A stretch of DNA of 64,000 nt from an uncultured Acetatifactor sp. GTDB lineage: Bacteria; Bacillota; Clostridia; Lachnospirales; Lachnospiraceae. The DNA lies in contig CANQJL010000011.1 of assembly GCA_947624245.1 (NCBI GenBank), positions 1 to 64,000 on the forward strand. Direction: 5' to 3'. The notes beneath the pieces are model-generated. The model was not told the origin of the DNA. It made no database searches and worked only from the letters and a program-made list of their open reading frames with translations. Positions 16,704 to 24,328 of this stretch are shown here, in pieces. Numbering within the stretch: position 1 is the first letter of the stretch; every line of letters begins with the position of its first letter. The translations under genes and the position numbers were made by a program.

Positions 16704-18038
16704 ATGAAATCAAGCATAAGATCAAAAATATATCGTTTGTACCTAATCGGTCTGATCTGTCTGTGCTGTCTTGCAGGCTGTGGAAAAGGCGACTCATTTC
16801 AGAGCTCCGGATTGGAATCTGCAGATTCTGCGGAGGATACCGAGACGCAGAGAAAGGATACGGACAGTGCGGCCCCGCCGCAGGCGGGTATTTCAGGAAG
16901 TCTGTTCGACAGCGGTAAATTTGCGGGCAAGATTACGTCCGTAAAGTACGCCGGGCCCGGAAGGCTGCTGGTGTGTGCGGATCACCTTTCTCTCTATGAT
17001 GCGCAGACGGATCAAATCGTCGGGGAATACCGATTTTCAGAGGAAGGGGTGCAGCTTGGGGATTTTTATGCTCTTTCCGACGGCTATGCGCTGTTCGGAG
17101 AATTTCCGGAGAATACTGCAGGCGGTGCGGAAGCGGTTCCGGAAGGGGACAGCGGTTCGGCAGAGTATGTGACGCAGGATTTCGCCGCGGGCATGTCGGA
17201 GGTGACCGAAAATAGAGAAGGGCTGCGGTGCTGGCTTTTCGACGGGAATCTGGACCTGCAGAGGAGTATCGATCTGCACGGCCTCTTAAGGGAGCAGGGA
17301 TATGACGAGATGATCGAAATGTCCGCGGCCATTTCAAAGGACGGGACACAGATCGCAGTCTGCGGAACAAGAAAGCTGTATAGATACGATGTGGAAAGAA
17401 ACACCTTTCGCGTGCTGCTGGATGTGGATTCCGAAACAGAGAGCGGAGGCCTGAGACACATCTCGGCCTCAAGGGTGCGCTTTACAGGGCGGGAAGAAGG
17501 CTCGTCCTCTGACGCAGAGGGACTGATCTTTACCGGAATCGCGATTCCGGAGGGAAGATCCAATTCCGTACCGATCTACGGCACCATGAACTTAGACGGA
17601 AGCGGCCTGAACTGCCGCACCGTGTCCGACTATGCGCTGTCGGACGAAATCATCGCGTATGAGAATGAAATATGGTTTCCGGAGGATTTTCAATATGCGA
17701 CAGGAAAGCTGATGGTCACAGACCGGACCGGACAGGTGATCCGAACGGTGGATCTGGAGGGAGAGGATACGGGAGAGGACGGCATTTTCGGGTCCGATAC
17801 CGGCAAATATATTGCCACCGCGGGCATTTTGGGCGATCTCACCGAATGGAACGGCGGTTGGAGAATACGGATTTACGATGCGGAAAGCGGAAAAATTGTG
17901 TGGGAACAGAATGTGGGGACGGACACGTCCGCCTATAGCGGCTTAAGCTGCCGCGTAAAGATACTGGACGGGCTAAGAGAGTGCATCGTGATCTGCGGCC
18001 GAAATGAAAATACGGCCACGTCAGCCTGGTTTTTCTGA
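16704..18038 (+). CDS. Uncharacterised lipoprotein, possible beta-propeller-like domain
   Basis: A 444-residue protein with a signal peptide and lipobox LAGC (Cys26). A linker rich in Ser, Asp and Glu runs to about residue 60. The remainder shows repeated beta-strand patterns with phrases such as ARVRF, GTMNLDGSG, DRTGQVIRTVDLEGED and IRIYDAESGKIVWEQN, reminiscent of WD40- or PQQ-like propeller blades; this is an impression, not a proven domain. It starts 24 bp after the solute-binding gene, so both are likely one transcript under the direct-repeat promoter. Function unknown; a surface role in sensing or cell-envelope monitoring fits the context. Confidence 0.7.
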   Translation: MKSSIRSKIYRLYLIGLICLCCLAGCGKGDSFQSSGLESADSAEDTETQRKDTDSAAPPQAGISGSLFDSGKFAGKITSVKYAGPGRLLVCADHLSLYDAQTDQIVGEYRFSEEGVQLGDFYALSDGYALFGEFPENTAGGAEAVPEGDSGSAEYVTQDFAAGMSEVTENREGLRCWLFDGNLDLQRSIDLHGLLREQGYDEMIEMSAAISKDGTQIAVCGTRKLYRYDVERNTFRVLLDVDSETESGGLRHISASRVRFTGREEGSSSDAEGLIFTGIAIPEGRSNSVPIYGTMNLDGSGLNCRTVSDYALSDEIIAYENEIWFPEDFQYATGKLMVTDRTGQVIRTVDLEGEDTGEDGIFGSDTGKYIATAGILGDLTEWNGGWRIRIYDAESGKIVWEQNVGTDTSAYSGLSCRVKILDGLRECIVICGRNENTATSAWFF

Positions 18039-18062
18039 AAAGGGGCCATAGCGGATTTGTGA

Positions 18063-18091
18063 TTGACATAATGCATTTTATGTACTATATT
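18063..18091 (+). promoter_or_regulatory. Promoter of the MATE exporter gene
   Basis: TTGACA (18063-18068) and TATATT (18086-18091) with a 17-bp spacer, 60 bp before the start codon. Confidence 0.75.
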
Positions 18092-18151
18092 TTTTCCGGT
18101 ATGTGAGAAATCCATCGGAAAAATGTTAAGAACAGGAGCAATTACAATATT

Positions 18152-19504
18152 ATGACAAAGGATTTAACGGTAGGAAAGCCGGAGACGGTATTGTGGAAAT
18201 TTTGTCTGCCGCTTTTCGGAAGTGTGCTGTTCCAGCAGCTTTATAATATTGCGGACAGTTGGGTCGCGGGGAAATTCATCGGCGAGAACGCGCTGGCCGC
18301 GGTGGGGAACAGCTACGAGATCACTCTGATATTTATTGCTTTTGCCTTCGGCTGCAATATCGGTTGTTCCGTTATAGTGTCGCTGTATTTCGGAGCCAGG
18401 GAATACGATCGAATGAAGACTGCCGTCTATACGACGATCATTTCCAGCGCCGTGCTCTGCGCCGTTCTGATGGCTGTCGGCATTGTCTTTTCGGGAAGGC
18501 TTCTGCAGATGATAAGGACACCTGACAGTATTTTCGCAGATTCGCAGCTGTACCTAAAAATATACGTCTGGGGTCTGCCGTTCGTTTTCTTCTATAATAT
18601 TGCCACAGGAATCTTTTCCGCGCTGGGAGATTCCAAGACGCCGTTCTTCTTTCTGGCGGCATCTTCCACCTCCAACATAGCGGTGGATATTCTGTTCGTA
18701 AAGGTCTTTCAAATGGGGGTGGCCGGTGTCGCCGTGGCAACTTTTCTCTGTCAGGGGGTCAGCTGTATCCTGGCGGTAACGGTGGTGCTGCGCCGCCTGA
18801 GAACCTTCAGGACAGAAGAAAAGGTTCCTCTGTTCAGTGCTGAGATCCTGAAAAAATTTGCATCGATCGCCGTGCCCAGCATTCTTCAGCAGAGCTTTAT
18901 CTCCGTGGGAAATATTATCATTCAGGGCGTGATCAACGGTTTCGGGACAGCGGTGGTAGCAGGGTACTCCGCGGCGGTCAAGCTGAATAACCTTGTGATC
19001 ACCTCCCTGACCACGCTGGGAAACGGAATTTCCAATTATACGGCGCAGAATCTGGGGGCAAATAAGTTCGCGCGCATCAGGGCGGGATTTGCCGGAGGGC
19101 TGAAGCTGGTCTGGGCCCTGTGTCTGCCGCTCTGTCTCCTGTACTTTTTCGGAGGGACCTTTTTACTGCACTTTTTCATCGACGCGCCCACGCCGCAAGC
19201 CATACATACAGGAATTCTGTTTCTGCGGATCCTCTCGCCCTTTTACTTTATTGTGTCGGCAAAATTGGCGGCCGACGGTATCCTGCGGGGCGCCGGCATG
19301 ATGACAAAGTTCATGATATCCACCTTTACCGACCTGATTCTGCGCGTCGGTCTGGCAATCGTTCTTTCGGGGACGTTTCTGGGAGAGACGGGCATATGGT
19401 GTGCCTGGCCCATCGGCTGGACGGTGGCGACGGTTCTCTCCGTTGCTTTCTATCGTTCCGGTAAATGGGAGGAACGCAGTGAGGCGCCTGCCGATATGAA
19501 TTGA
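18152..19504 (+). CDS. MATE family efflux transporter
   Basis: A 450-residue protein with about twelve hydrophobic segments, starting TKDLTVGKPETVLWKFCLPL, the usual opening of the MATE/MatE family in Clostridia, and showing QQLYNIADSWVAGKFIG near residue 30 and a second-half repeat beginning near 235 (PSILQQSFISVGN). MATE proteins export cationic drugs or metabolites using a sodium or proton gradient. AGGAG lies upstream of the ATG. The gene has its own promoter and appears monocistronic. Substrate cannot be predicted. Confidence 0.9.
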   Translation: MTKDLTVGKPETVLWKFCLPLFGSVLFQQLYNIADSWVAGKFIGENALAAVGNSYEITLIFIAFAFGCNIGCSVIVSLYFGAREYDRMKTAVYTTIISSAVLCAVLMAVGIVFSGRLLQMIRTPDSIFADSQLYLKIYVWGLPFVFFYNIATGIFSALGDSKTPFFFLAASSTSNIAVDILFVKVFQMGVAGVAVATFLCQGVSCILAVTVVLRRLRTFRTEEKVPLFSAEILKKFASIAVPSILQQSFISVGNIIIQGVINGFGTAVVAGYSAAVKLNNLVITSLTTLGNGISNYTAQNLGANKFARIRAGFAGGLKLVWALCLPLCLLYFFGGTFLLHFFIDAPTPQAIHTGILFLRILSPFYFIVSAKLAADGILRGAGMMTKFMISTFTDLILRVGLAIVLSGTFLGETGIWCAWPIGWTVATVLSVAFYRSGKWEERSEAPADMN

Positions 19505-19512
19505 CATTTTTG

Positions 19513-19541
19513 TTGACGAACCGCAAAAGAGGTATTATGAT
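19513..19541 (+). promoter_or_regulatory. Promoter of the ParB-like/BMP-like fusion gene
   Basis: TTGACG (19513-19518) and TATGAT (19536-19541), spacer 17 bp, 56 bp before the ATG at 19598. Confidence 0.65.
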
Positions 19542-19597
19542 AAGGGACTGAAAGAATAGAGAATAGAAGAGTCAAATGGAAAAGAGGTCGATGCGGT

Positions 19598-21532
19598 ATG
19601 TCATATGAAGAATATACCAATGCTTTGAAGGCAGGACAAAAAGAATATCGCGCCCGCCTGCAGAAAGGAAATTATCCTTATCTGCCGGCTTTAGATGAGA
19701 TACTGTCCTATGTAAGTGTGGAATATGAGGTGAGTCTGGGGCTGTGCGAGGTCCCTCTGGAGCTGATCGTGGGGACCAGAACCAGAGGCCGGACCAATGC
19801 CTTTGCGGCTAATTTTATGCCCCTTCTGCCGGCGAATTCGGAGTTCGGCAGCAAGTGGATCAAGCTGTGTACTTCTCTGCAGGAGGAGGGACTGCGGGAT
19901 TCCGTAAAGGTGTACGAGTTCATGAACCGCTTTTATGTGCTGGAAGGAAATAAGCGCGTCAGCGTTCTGAAATATCTGGACGCCTACAGCGTGCCCTGCA
20001 CGGTAATCCGGGTAGTGCCTAAGCGCACGGATTCCAAGGAAAATCAGATATATTATGAGTTTTTGGATTTCTATGAGATCACAAAGGTAAACTATATCAA
20101 TTTCAGTGAAAAGGGCAGATTTGCCGAGCTTTTGAAGCAGATTGGCACGCCCAAAGGAGAAAAATGGTCGTCTGACGACCGACTGGAATTCAATTCCGTC
20201 TATGCCCGTTTCCGCAAGGCGTTTGAGTCAAAGGGCGGCGGCAAACTCCCGATCACCGTGGGAGACGCTCTTTTGGCGTTTATAACCGTATACGGCTATC
20301 AGGAGACCAAGCAGAAGACGGCTGAGGAGATCAAGAACAATCTGGCCAAGGTCTGGGACGAATTTGTGGTGCTGACGAAAGACCAGACCATTGAGCTGTC
20401 CATGGAACCGCCCAAGGAAAGCGGAACGCCCAATCGTTATAGGAATCTGCTCAATTTGATCCTTCCCGACAATGCGGGCAAGGTCAAGATCGCGTTCTTT
20501 TATGAGAAGACCCACAGAACCTCCAGCTGGACCTACAGCCATGAGCTGGGGCGGCTGTATCTGGAAAATGTGCTTCCCGGTCAGATAGAGACGGCGCGGT
20601 TCGAGAACGTTGTGGCCGGTGAGAACGACCTGGAGATCATGACGCAGGCCATCAAAGAGGGATATAATCTTCTCTTTACCACCAGCGCGGTGATGATGTC
20701 TGCCAGCTTAAAGATTGCGGCAAATTATCCGGACGTAAAGATCCTGAACTGCTCCCTCAATACGTCCCACCCGACGCTGCGGACCTATCATGCCAGAATG
20801 TACGAGGCAAAGTTTCTGGCAGGCGCCATCGCAGGTTCCCTGACCACTACGAATAAGATCGGCTACATCGCGGATTATCCCATCTACGGCAGAGCCGCGA
20901 ATATCAACGCCTTTGCGCTGGGCGCCAGAATGGTGAATCCCCACGCGAAGATCTATCTGGACTGGAACACGTTAAAGGAACGGGTGCGGATCACCGATGA
21001 TCCGGAAATCAACTATATCATGGACAAGGATATTGCGTCGCCCGTTACGGCGTCTCGGCATTTCGGACTCTACCGTCTGGGCGGGGAGACTCCGGACAAT
21101 CTGGCCATGACCACCTGGCACTGGGGCAAGCTCTATGAGAAGATCGTCCGCAGCGTGCTGAACGGAACATGGAAGGAGGAAGATGCCGCTACGGGAAGCC
21201 GTGCCATCAACTATTTCTGGGGCCTGTCCTCCGGCGTGGTGGATCTGATCTGCTCCCAGAATCTCCCGTCAGGTACTAGGCGGCTGGTGGATCTGCTCCG
21301 CAATAACATTTGTTCGGATACCCTGATTCCTTTTTCCGGTGAACTTTTTGCACAGGACGGAAGCGCAATGAATCAGGCCGATCAGATCATACCGCCCCAG
21401 GACATTATTACAATGGACTGGCTGGTGGACAACGTAGTGGGAAGCATTCCCTCTATATCCGATCTGACACAGGAAGCGCAGGCGATTGTTAAATTACAGG
21501 GACTGAACAAAATACAGGAACCTGATACCTGA
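19598..21532 (+). CDS. ParB-like domain fused to a BMP-family substrate-binding domain
   Basis: A 644-residue protein with no signal peptide or lipobox, so probably cytoplasmic. Residues about 50-140 resemble the ParB/sulfiredoxin fold: LQEEGLRDSVKVYEF leads into YVLEGNKRVSVLKYL, whose EGNKR (116-120) matches the GxxR nucleotide-binding motif. A charged helical middle follows. From about residue 291 (KVKIAFFYEKTHR) the sequence matches BMP/PnrA nucleoside-binding proteins: YEAKFLAGAIAGSLT, IGYIADYPIYGRAANINAFALGARM. BMP proteins are normally secreted lipoproteins of ABC importers. A cytoplasmic copy joined to a nucleotide-handling fold suggests an intracellular purine or nucleoside sensor or regulator; that is inference. 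The gene has its own promoter and is followed by a phosphoesterase. Confidence 0.78.
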   Translation: MSYEEYTNALKAGQKEYRARLQKGNYPYLPALDEILSYVSVEYEVSLGLCEVPLELIVGTRTRGRTNAFAANFMPLLPANSEFGSKWIKLCTSLQEEGLRDSVKVYEFMNRFYVLEGNKRVSVLKYLDAYSVPCTVIRVVPKRTDSKENQIYYEFLDFYEITKVNYINFSEKGRFAELLKQIGTPKGEKWSSDDRLEFNSVYARFRKAFESKGGGKLPITVGDALLAFITVYGYQETKQKTAEEIKNNLAKVWDEFVVLTKDQTIELSMEPPKESGTPNRYRNLLNLILPDNAGKVKIAFFYEKTHRTSSWTYSHELGRLYLENVLPGQIETARFENVVAGENDLEIMTQAIKEGYNLLFTTSAVMMSASLKIAANYPDVKILNCSLNTSHPTLRTYHARMYEAKFLAGAIAGSLTTTNKIGYIADYPIYGRAANINAFALGARMVNPHAKIYLDWNTLKERVRITDDPEINYIMDKDIASPVTASRHFGLYRLGGETPDNLAMTTWHWGKLYEKIVRSVLNGTWKEEDAATGSRAINYFWGLSSGVVDLICSQNLPSGTRRLVDLLRNNICSDTLIPFSGELFAQDGSAMNQADQIIPPQDIITMDWLVDNVVGSIPSISDLTQEAQAIVKLQGLNKIQEPDT

Positions 21533-21576
21533 TACGGAACAAAAGGACACCTTTTCAAGAAAAGCGGGAATCATTC

Positions 21577-22182
21577 ATGAAAATCATGGCCATCGGCGAC
21601 CAGGAATCTAAATTATTGTGGGATTACTTTGATAAAAGTTATCTGGAGGGGATCGATCTGATACTTTCCTGCGGAGATTTAAAACCGCAGTATCTTTCCT
21701 TTCTGGCGACTTTTACGCACGCCCCGATCCTGTATGTCCATGGCAATCACGATGACCGCTACGAAAAGATCCCGCCCGACGGCTGCATCTGTATCGAGGA
21801 TAAGATTTATGTTCACAACGGTGTCCGCATACTGGGACTGGGAGGCTCCATGCGCTATAAGCCGGGGGATCATCCGTACACCCAGTACACGCCGGCCCAG
21901 ATGCGATGGCGCGTGAGGAAGCTGTGGCTGAAGCTGAAGTACCACGGAGGGTTTGATATTCTGCTGACCCATGCTCCGGCCTATCAGCTGAACGACGGGG
22001 AGGATCTTCCCCACAGAGGCTTCGAGGCGTTTCGGTTCCTGCTGGACAAATACAAGCCGGCCTACTTTGTCCATGGGCATGTACACTTGAATTACGGCAG
22101 AAAATATCCCCGTACATGCACTTACAACGACACACAGGTCATCAACGCCTTTGAGAAGTATACTTTTGAAATAGACCTATGA
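21577..22182 (+). CDS. Calcineurin-like metallophosphoesterase
   Basis: A 201-residue protein with the dinuclear-metal motifs of the family: CGDLK, YVHGNHDDRY, LTHAP and FVHGHVHLNYG in order. The first motif is usually DxH; here it reads IGDQES, an Asp-x-Glu variant at residue 8. Probable phosphodiesterase or nucleotidase, cytoplasmic. It lies 44 bp after the ParB/BMP fusion gene with no terminator between, so the two are likely cotranscribed and possibly linked in function, for example through a nucleotide. An intrinsic terminator follows. Confidence 0.85.
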   Translation: MKIMAIGDQESKLLWDYFDKSYLEGIDLILSCGDLKPQYLSFLATFTHAPILYVHGNHDDRYEKIPPDGCICIEDKIYVHNGVRILGLGGSMRYKPGDHPYTQYTPAQMRWRVRKLWLKLKYHGGFDILLTHAPAYQLNDGEDLPHRGFEAFRFLLDKYKPAYFVHGHVHLNYGRKYPRTCTYNDTQVINAFEKYTFEIDL

Positions 22183-22202
22183 AAATACAAAAACGCATAC
22201 CG

Positions 22203-22245
22203 CCGCTGAAATCTCCGTTTTGTCGGAAATTTCAGCGGTTTTTTT
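22203..22245 (+). terminator. Intrinsic terminator after the phosphoesterase
   Basis: CCGCTGAAAT (22203-22212) pairs with ATTTCAGCGG (22229-22238), followed by a run of seven T. This closes the transcript that began at 19513. Confidence 0.85.
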
Positions 22246-22316
22246 GTAACTATTTGTAAAACGGTGTCATACCCTATGATAAGAGATTTCGGGAGCGGTG
22301 TCTCGGGAGAACGAAG

Positions 22317-22862
22317 ATGCGTCGCAAGAGCAGGGTATTTTTGCTTCTTATCATATTGTTTCTGCTGCTGTTACTTGTCATAGCAGGGATTTTGGCGGTA
22401 CACAGAGCGTGGTGTGACAGGAACCGGATAGAGATCCCCGGTCCCGTCGATGGAGCGGGCGGCGGAGTGGACCTTGTCATCGATCCGAATGCGGAGGAGG
22501 ATTCCCGGCACGAGAACAGTGCTGATGCGGAGCAGGGAGTGGTCATTGCGGGACGGGAATCTATGGTCGTTTCCGCAAACAAAAGAGAAGCCGCAGTGGA
22601 TTTCTTTAATCCGGAGGAAAATGCACGGTTCTATTACCTGACCTTTGAACTACGGTTGTACGGAGGTGACGGACAGGACTATGAGGTGCTGTATACTTCA
22701 GGACTTGTGGAGCCGGGAAAGCACATTTATCGAATCACACTTTCCCGCAGTCTGGAAAAGGGTGTGTACGAAGCGGTGATCCATGTCCAGCCCTACCGAA
22801 TGAATGAGGAGAAAACGCCTACCAACAATGCCGATATGAAGATCAGGCTCATTGTAAATTGA
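22317..22862 (+). CDS. Membrane-anchored protein of unknown function
   Basis: A 181-residue protein: basic N terminus, one long hydrophobic helix (about residues 7-27), a flexible Gly/Asp/Glu-rich stalk to about 75, then a predicted beta-rich extracytoplasmic domain with NARFYYLTFELRLYG and HIYRITLSRSLEKGVYEAVIHVQPY. Such pattern suggests an immunoglobulin-like sandwich. GGGAG precedes the ATG. A TATGAT at 22275-22280 may be its -10 box but the -35 is weak. The next gene, 27 bp downstream, encodes a secreted beta protein, so the two may form a surface pair. I do not recognise a family. Confidence 0.65.
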   Translation: MRRKSRVFLLLIILFLLLLLVIAGILAVHRAWCDRNRIEIPGPVDGAGGGVDLVIDPNAEEDSRHENSADAEQGVVIAGRESMVVSANKREAAVDFFNPEENARFYYLTFELRLYGGDGQDYEVLYTSGLVEPGKHIYRITLSRSLEKGVYEAVIHVQPYRMNEEKTPTNNADMKIRLIVN

Positions 22863-22889
22863 TTAAAAAATAACGGAATGAGGGATAGC

Positions 22890-23384
22890 ATGAAAAAACT
22901 GTCAGTGGTCATCCTGACCGCAGTCCTGCTTTTGGCCGGTCCGTCCCTGCGGCTGGCATCTGCAGGGGACATCATAACGCAGGACTCCGGGGAAAAGAGC
23001 GGAAATATCACGGTGGGATATGATGCAGGCGTGGCTTATACGGTAACGATTCCCGCCAGTGTAACGTTTACCGATTCCGAAAAAAGGATCGAGAGACCTC
23101 TTCAGGTAAACAATATAGTACTGAACGAAGGCAGCACGCTTTCCGTCAATATTGCAAGCGCCAATCATTTTAAAATGACGCACGGAGAGGGGTATATTGA
23201 ATACAGCCTTCTGGTGAATTCCAACGCGGTCCCGAAGGAGGACAGCTTTAATGTGCTGAAGGTGGCCGCCGGCGACAAGTCGGGCTGGGCCATTCTGGAG
23301 TTCGTCACAGACCTGAATACGGAGTATGCGACCTATGCGGGCAGCTATACGGACACGCTTACCTTTACGGTGACGATCAACTGA
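22890..23384 (+). CDS. Secreted beta-rich surface protein of unknown function
   Basis: A 164-residue protein with a cleavable signal peptide (about residues 1-25, LRLASAGD) and no lipobox, LPxTG motif or second helix. The mature part contains GYDAGVAYTVTIPASVTFTD and ends YTDTLTFTVTIN, a pattern seen in many small secreted proteins of Clostridia and distantly reminiscent of WxL-type surface domains. An ATG at 22878 is also in frame; AGGGA at 22881-22885 favours 22890. It would sit on the cell surface, perhaps held by the membrane protein encoded upstream. Function not assigned. Confidence 0.65.
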   Translation: MKKLSVVILTAVLLLAGPSLRLASAGDIITQDSGEKSGNITVGYDAGVAYTVTIPASVTFTDSEKRIERPLQVNNIVLNEGSTLSVNIASANHFKMTHGEGYIEYSLLVNSNAVPKEDSFNVLKVAAGDKSGWAILEFVTDLNTEYATYAGSYTDTLTFTVTIN

Positions 23385-23423
23385 ACATTGGCCATAAATC
23401 TGTTCCCACAGAGAAAAATATGA

Positions 23424-23429
23424 TACAAT
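23424..23429 (+). promoter_or_regulatory. Possible -10 box of the BceR-like gene
   Basis: TACAAT at 23424-23429 inside ATATGATACAAT. No convincing -35 is found at 17 bp. The same twelve bases recur before the carboxylesterase gene at 28291-28302. Confidence 0.35.
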
Positions 23430-23489
23430 CATGGAGGATAAGCCGGACGAGATTTTTAAGAGCTTGAATCCGCGGGAAAGGAGAGGGCC

Positions 23490-24161
23490 ATGTATCGGAT
23501 TTTGATCGTTGAGGACGATCTCTCCATGGCATCGGCCATGAAGAAGCAGATCGAATCGTGGGGAAACGAGGTAAGACTGGTGGAAGATTTTCAGGACGTG
23601 CTCTCTGCTTTTGTCGGGTACGATCCCCATATGGTGCTTATGGACATTATGCTGCCGTTCTTCAACGGATACCACTGGTGCAGCGAGATACGGAAGATTT
23701 CAGGCGTGCCTGTGATCTTTATCTCCTCCGCCTCTGACAACATGAACATAGTCATGGCCATGAATATGGGCGGAGATGACTTTATTCCCAAGCCTGTGGA
23801 TCTAAGTGTCATGATGGCAAAGATACAGGCACTGCTGCGAAGGACTTACGATATGGTCGGAAAGATTCCCGTTCTGGAGCATCGGGGAGCGGTCTTAAAT
23901 CTCAACGACACCTCTCTGACGTTTGGGGAGGAGCGTGCGGAGCTGACAAAGAATGAATTCCGCATTCTGCAGACGCTCCTTGAGAACAAGGGAAAAGTGG
24001 TCAGCAGAGACACGTTGATGACAAGGCTCTGGCAGACAGACAGCTATGTGGAGGAGAACACGCTGACGGTAAATATTGCCCGGCTTCGGAAAAAGCTGGA
24101 GAATATAGGGCTGGAAGGATTTATCGCCACAAAAGTCGGAAACGGTTATATCATCGAGTGA
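23490..24161 (+). CDS. OmpR-family response regulator, BceR-like
   Basis: A 223-residue regulator: receiver domain with acidic pair EDD near residue 8, phospho-acceptor Asp in VLMDIMLPFFNG near 53, and lysine in FIPKPVD; winged-helix domain with RLWQTDSYVEENTLTVNIARLRKKL, the recognition-helix region typical of BceR regulators, which pair with antimicrobial-peptide ABC transporters. Its kinase gene does not overlap as is usual but begins 167 bp later, beyond a block of hairpins. The expected target is the promoter of the ABC transporter genes at 25474. Confidence 0.87.
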   Translation: MYRILIVEDDLSMASAMKKQIESWGNEVRLVEDFQDVLSAFVGYDPHMVLMDIMLPFFNGYHWCSEIRKISGVPVIFISSASDNMNIVMAMNMGGDDFIPKPVDLSVMMAKIQALLRRTYDMVGKIPVLEHRGAVLNLNDTSLTFGEERAELTKNEFRILQTLLENKGKVVSRDTLMTRLWQTDSYVEENTLTVNIARLRKKLENIGLEGFIATKVGNGYIIE

Positions 24162-24169
24162 GGAGATAG

Positions 24170-24315
24170 TGTGAAAAATAAGCTCGATAGCTTATTTTTC
24201 ACACGGCAATTTGTGCCGGAGCGCCACAAATTGCTTTGAGGGCAGATGAGAAATCGCATTCGCAAACTGTATTTACAGTTTTTTCTCCATCGCCCCGTCG
24301 CGTAAAACGCTCCGG
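24170..24315 (+). repeat. Multi-hairpin structured element between regulator and kinase genes
   Basis: Three inverted repeats sit in the 167-bp gap: a perfect 15-bp stem with a 4-nt loop (24170-24184 with 24189-24203), a perfect 10-bp stem (24206-24215 with 24225-24234), and an 8-bp stem with T-run (24264-24271 with 24274-24281). The loop of the second, CCGGAGCG (24216-24223), is complementary to CGCTCCGG at 24308-24315, just before the kinase ribosome site, so an alternative long fold is possible. It contains no supportable ORF. It could be a small mobile repeat or an RNA regulator. Confidence 0.6.
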
Positions 24316-24328
24316 AATGGGGATTATT

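Noticed and set aside
24236..24328. N-terminal extension of the BceS-like kinase
   Set aside because: It would translate through stable hairpins and lacks a ribosome site; the kinase family starts close to the first helix.
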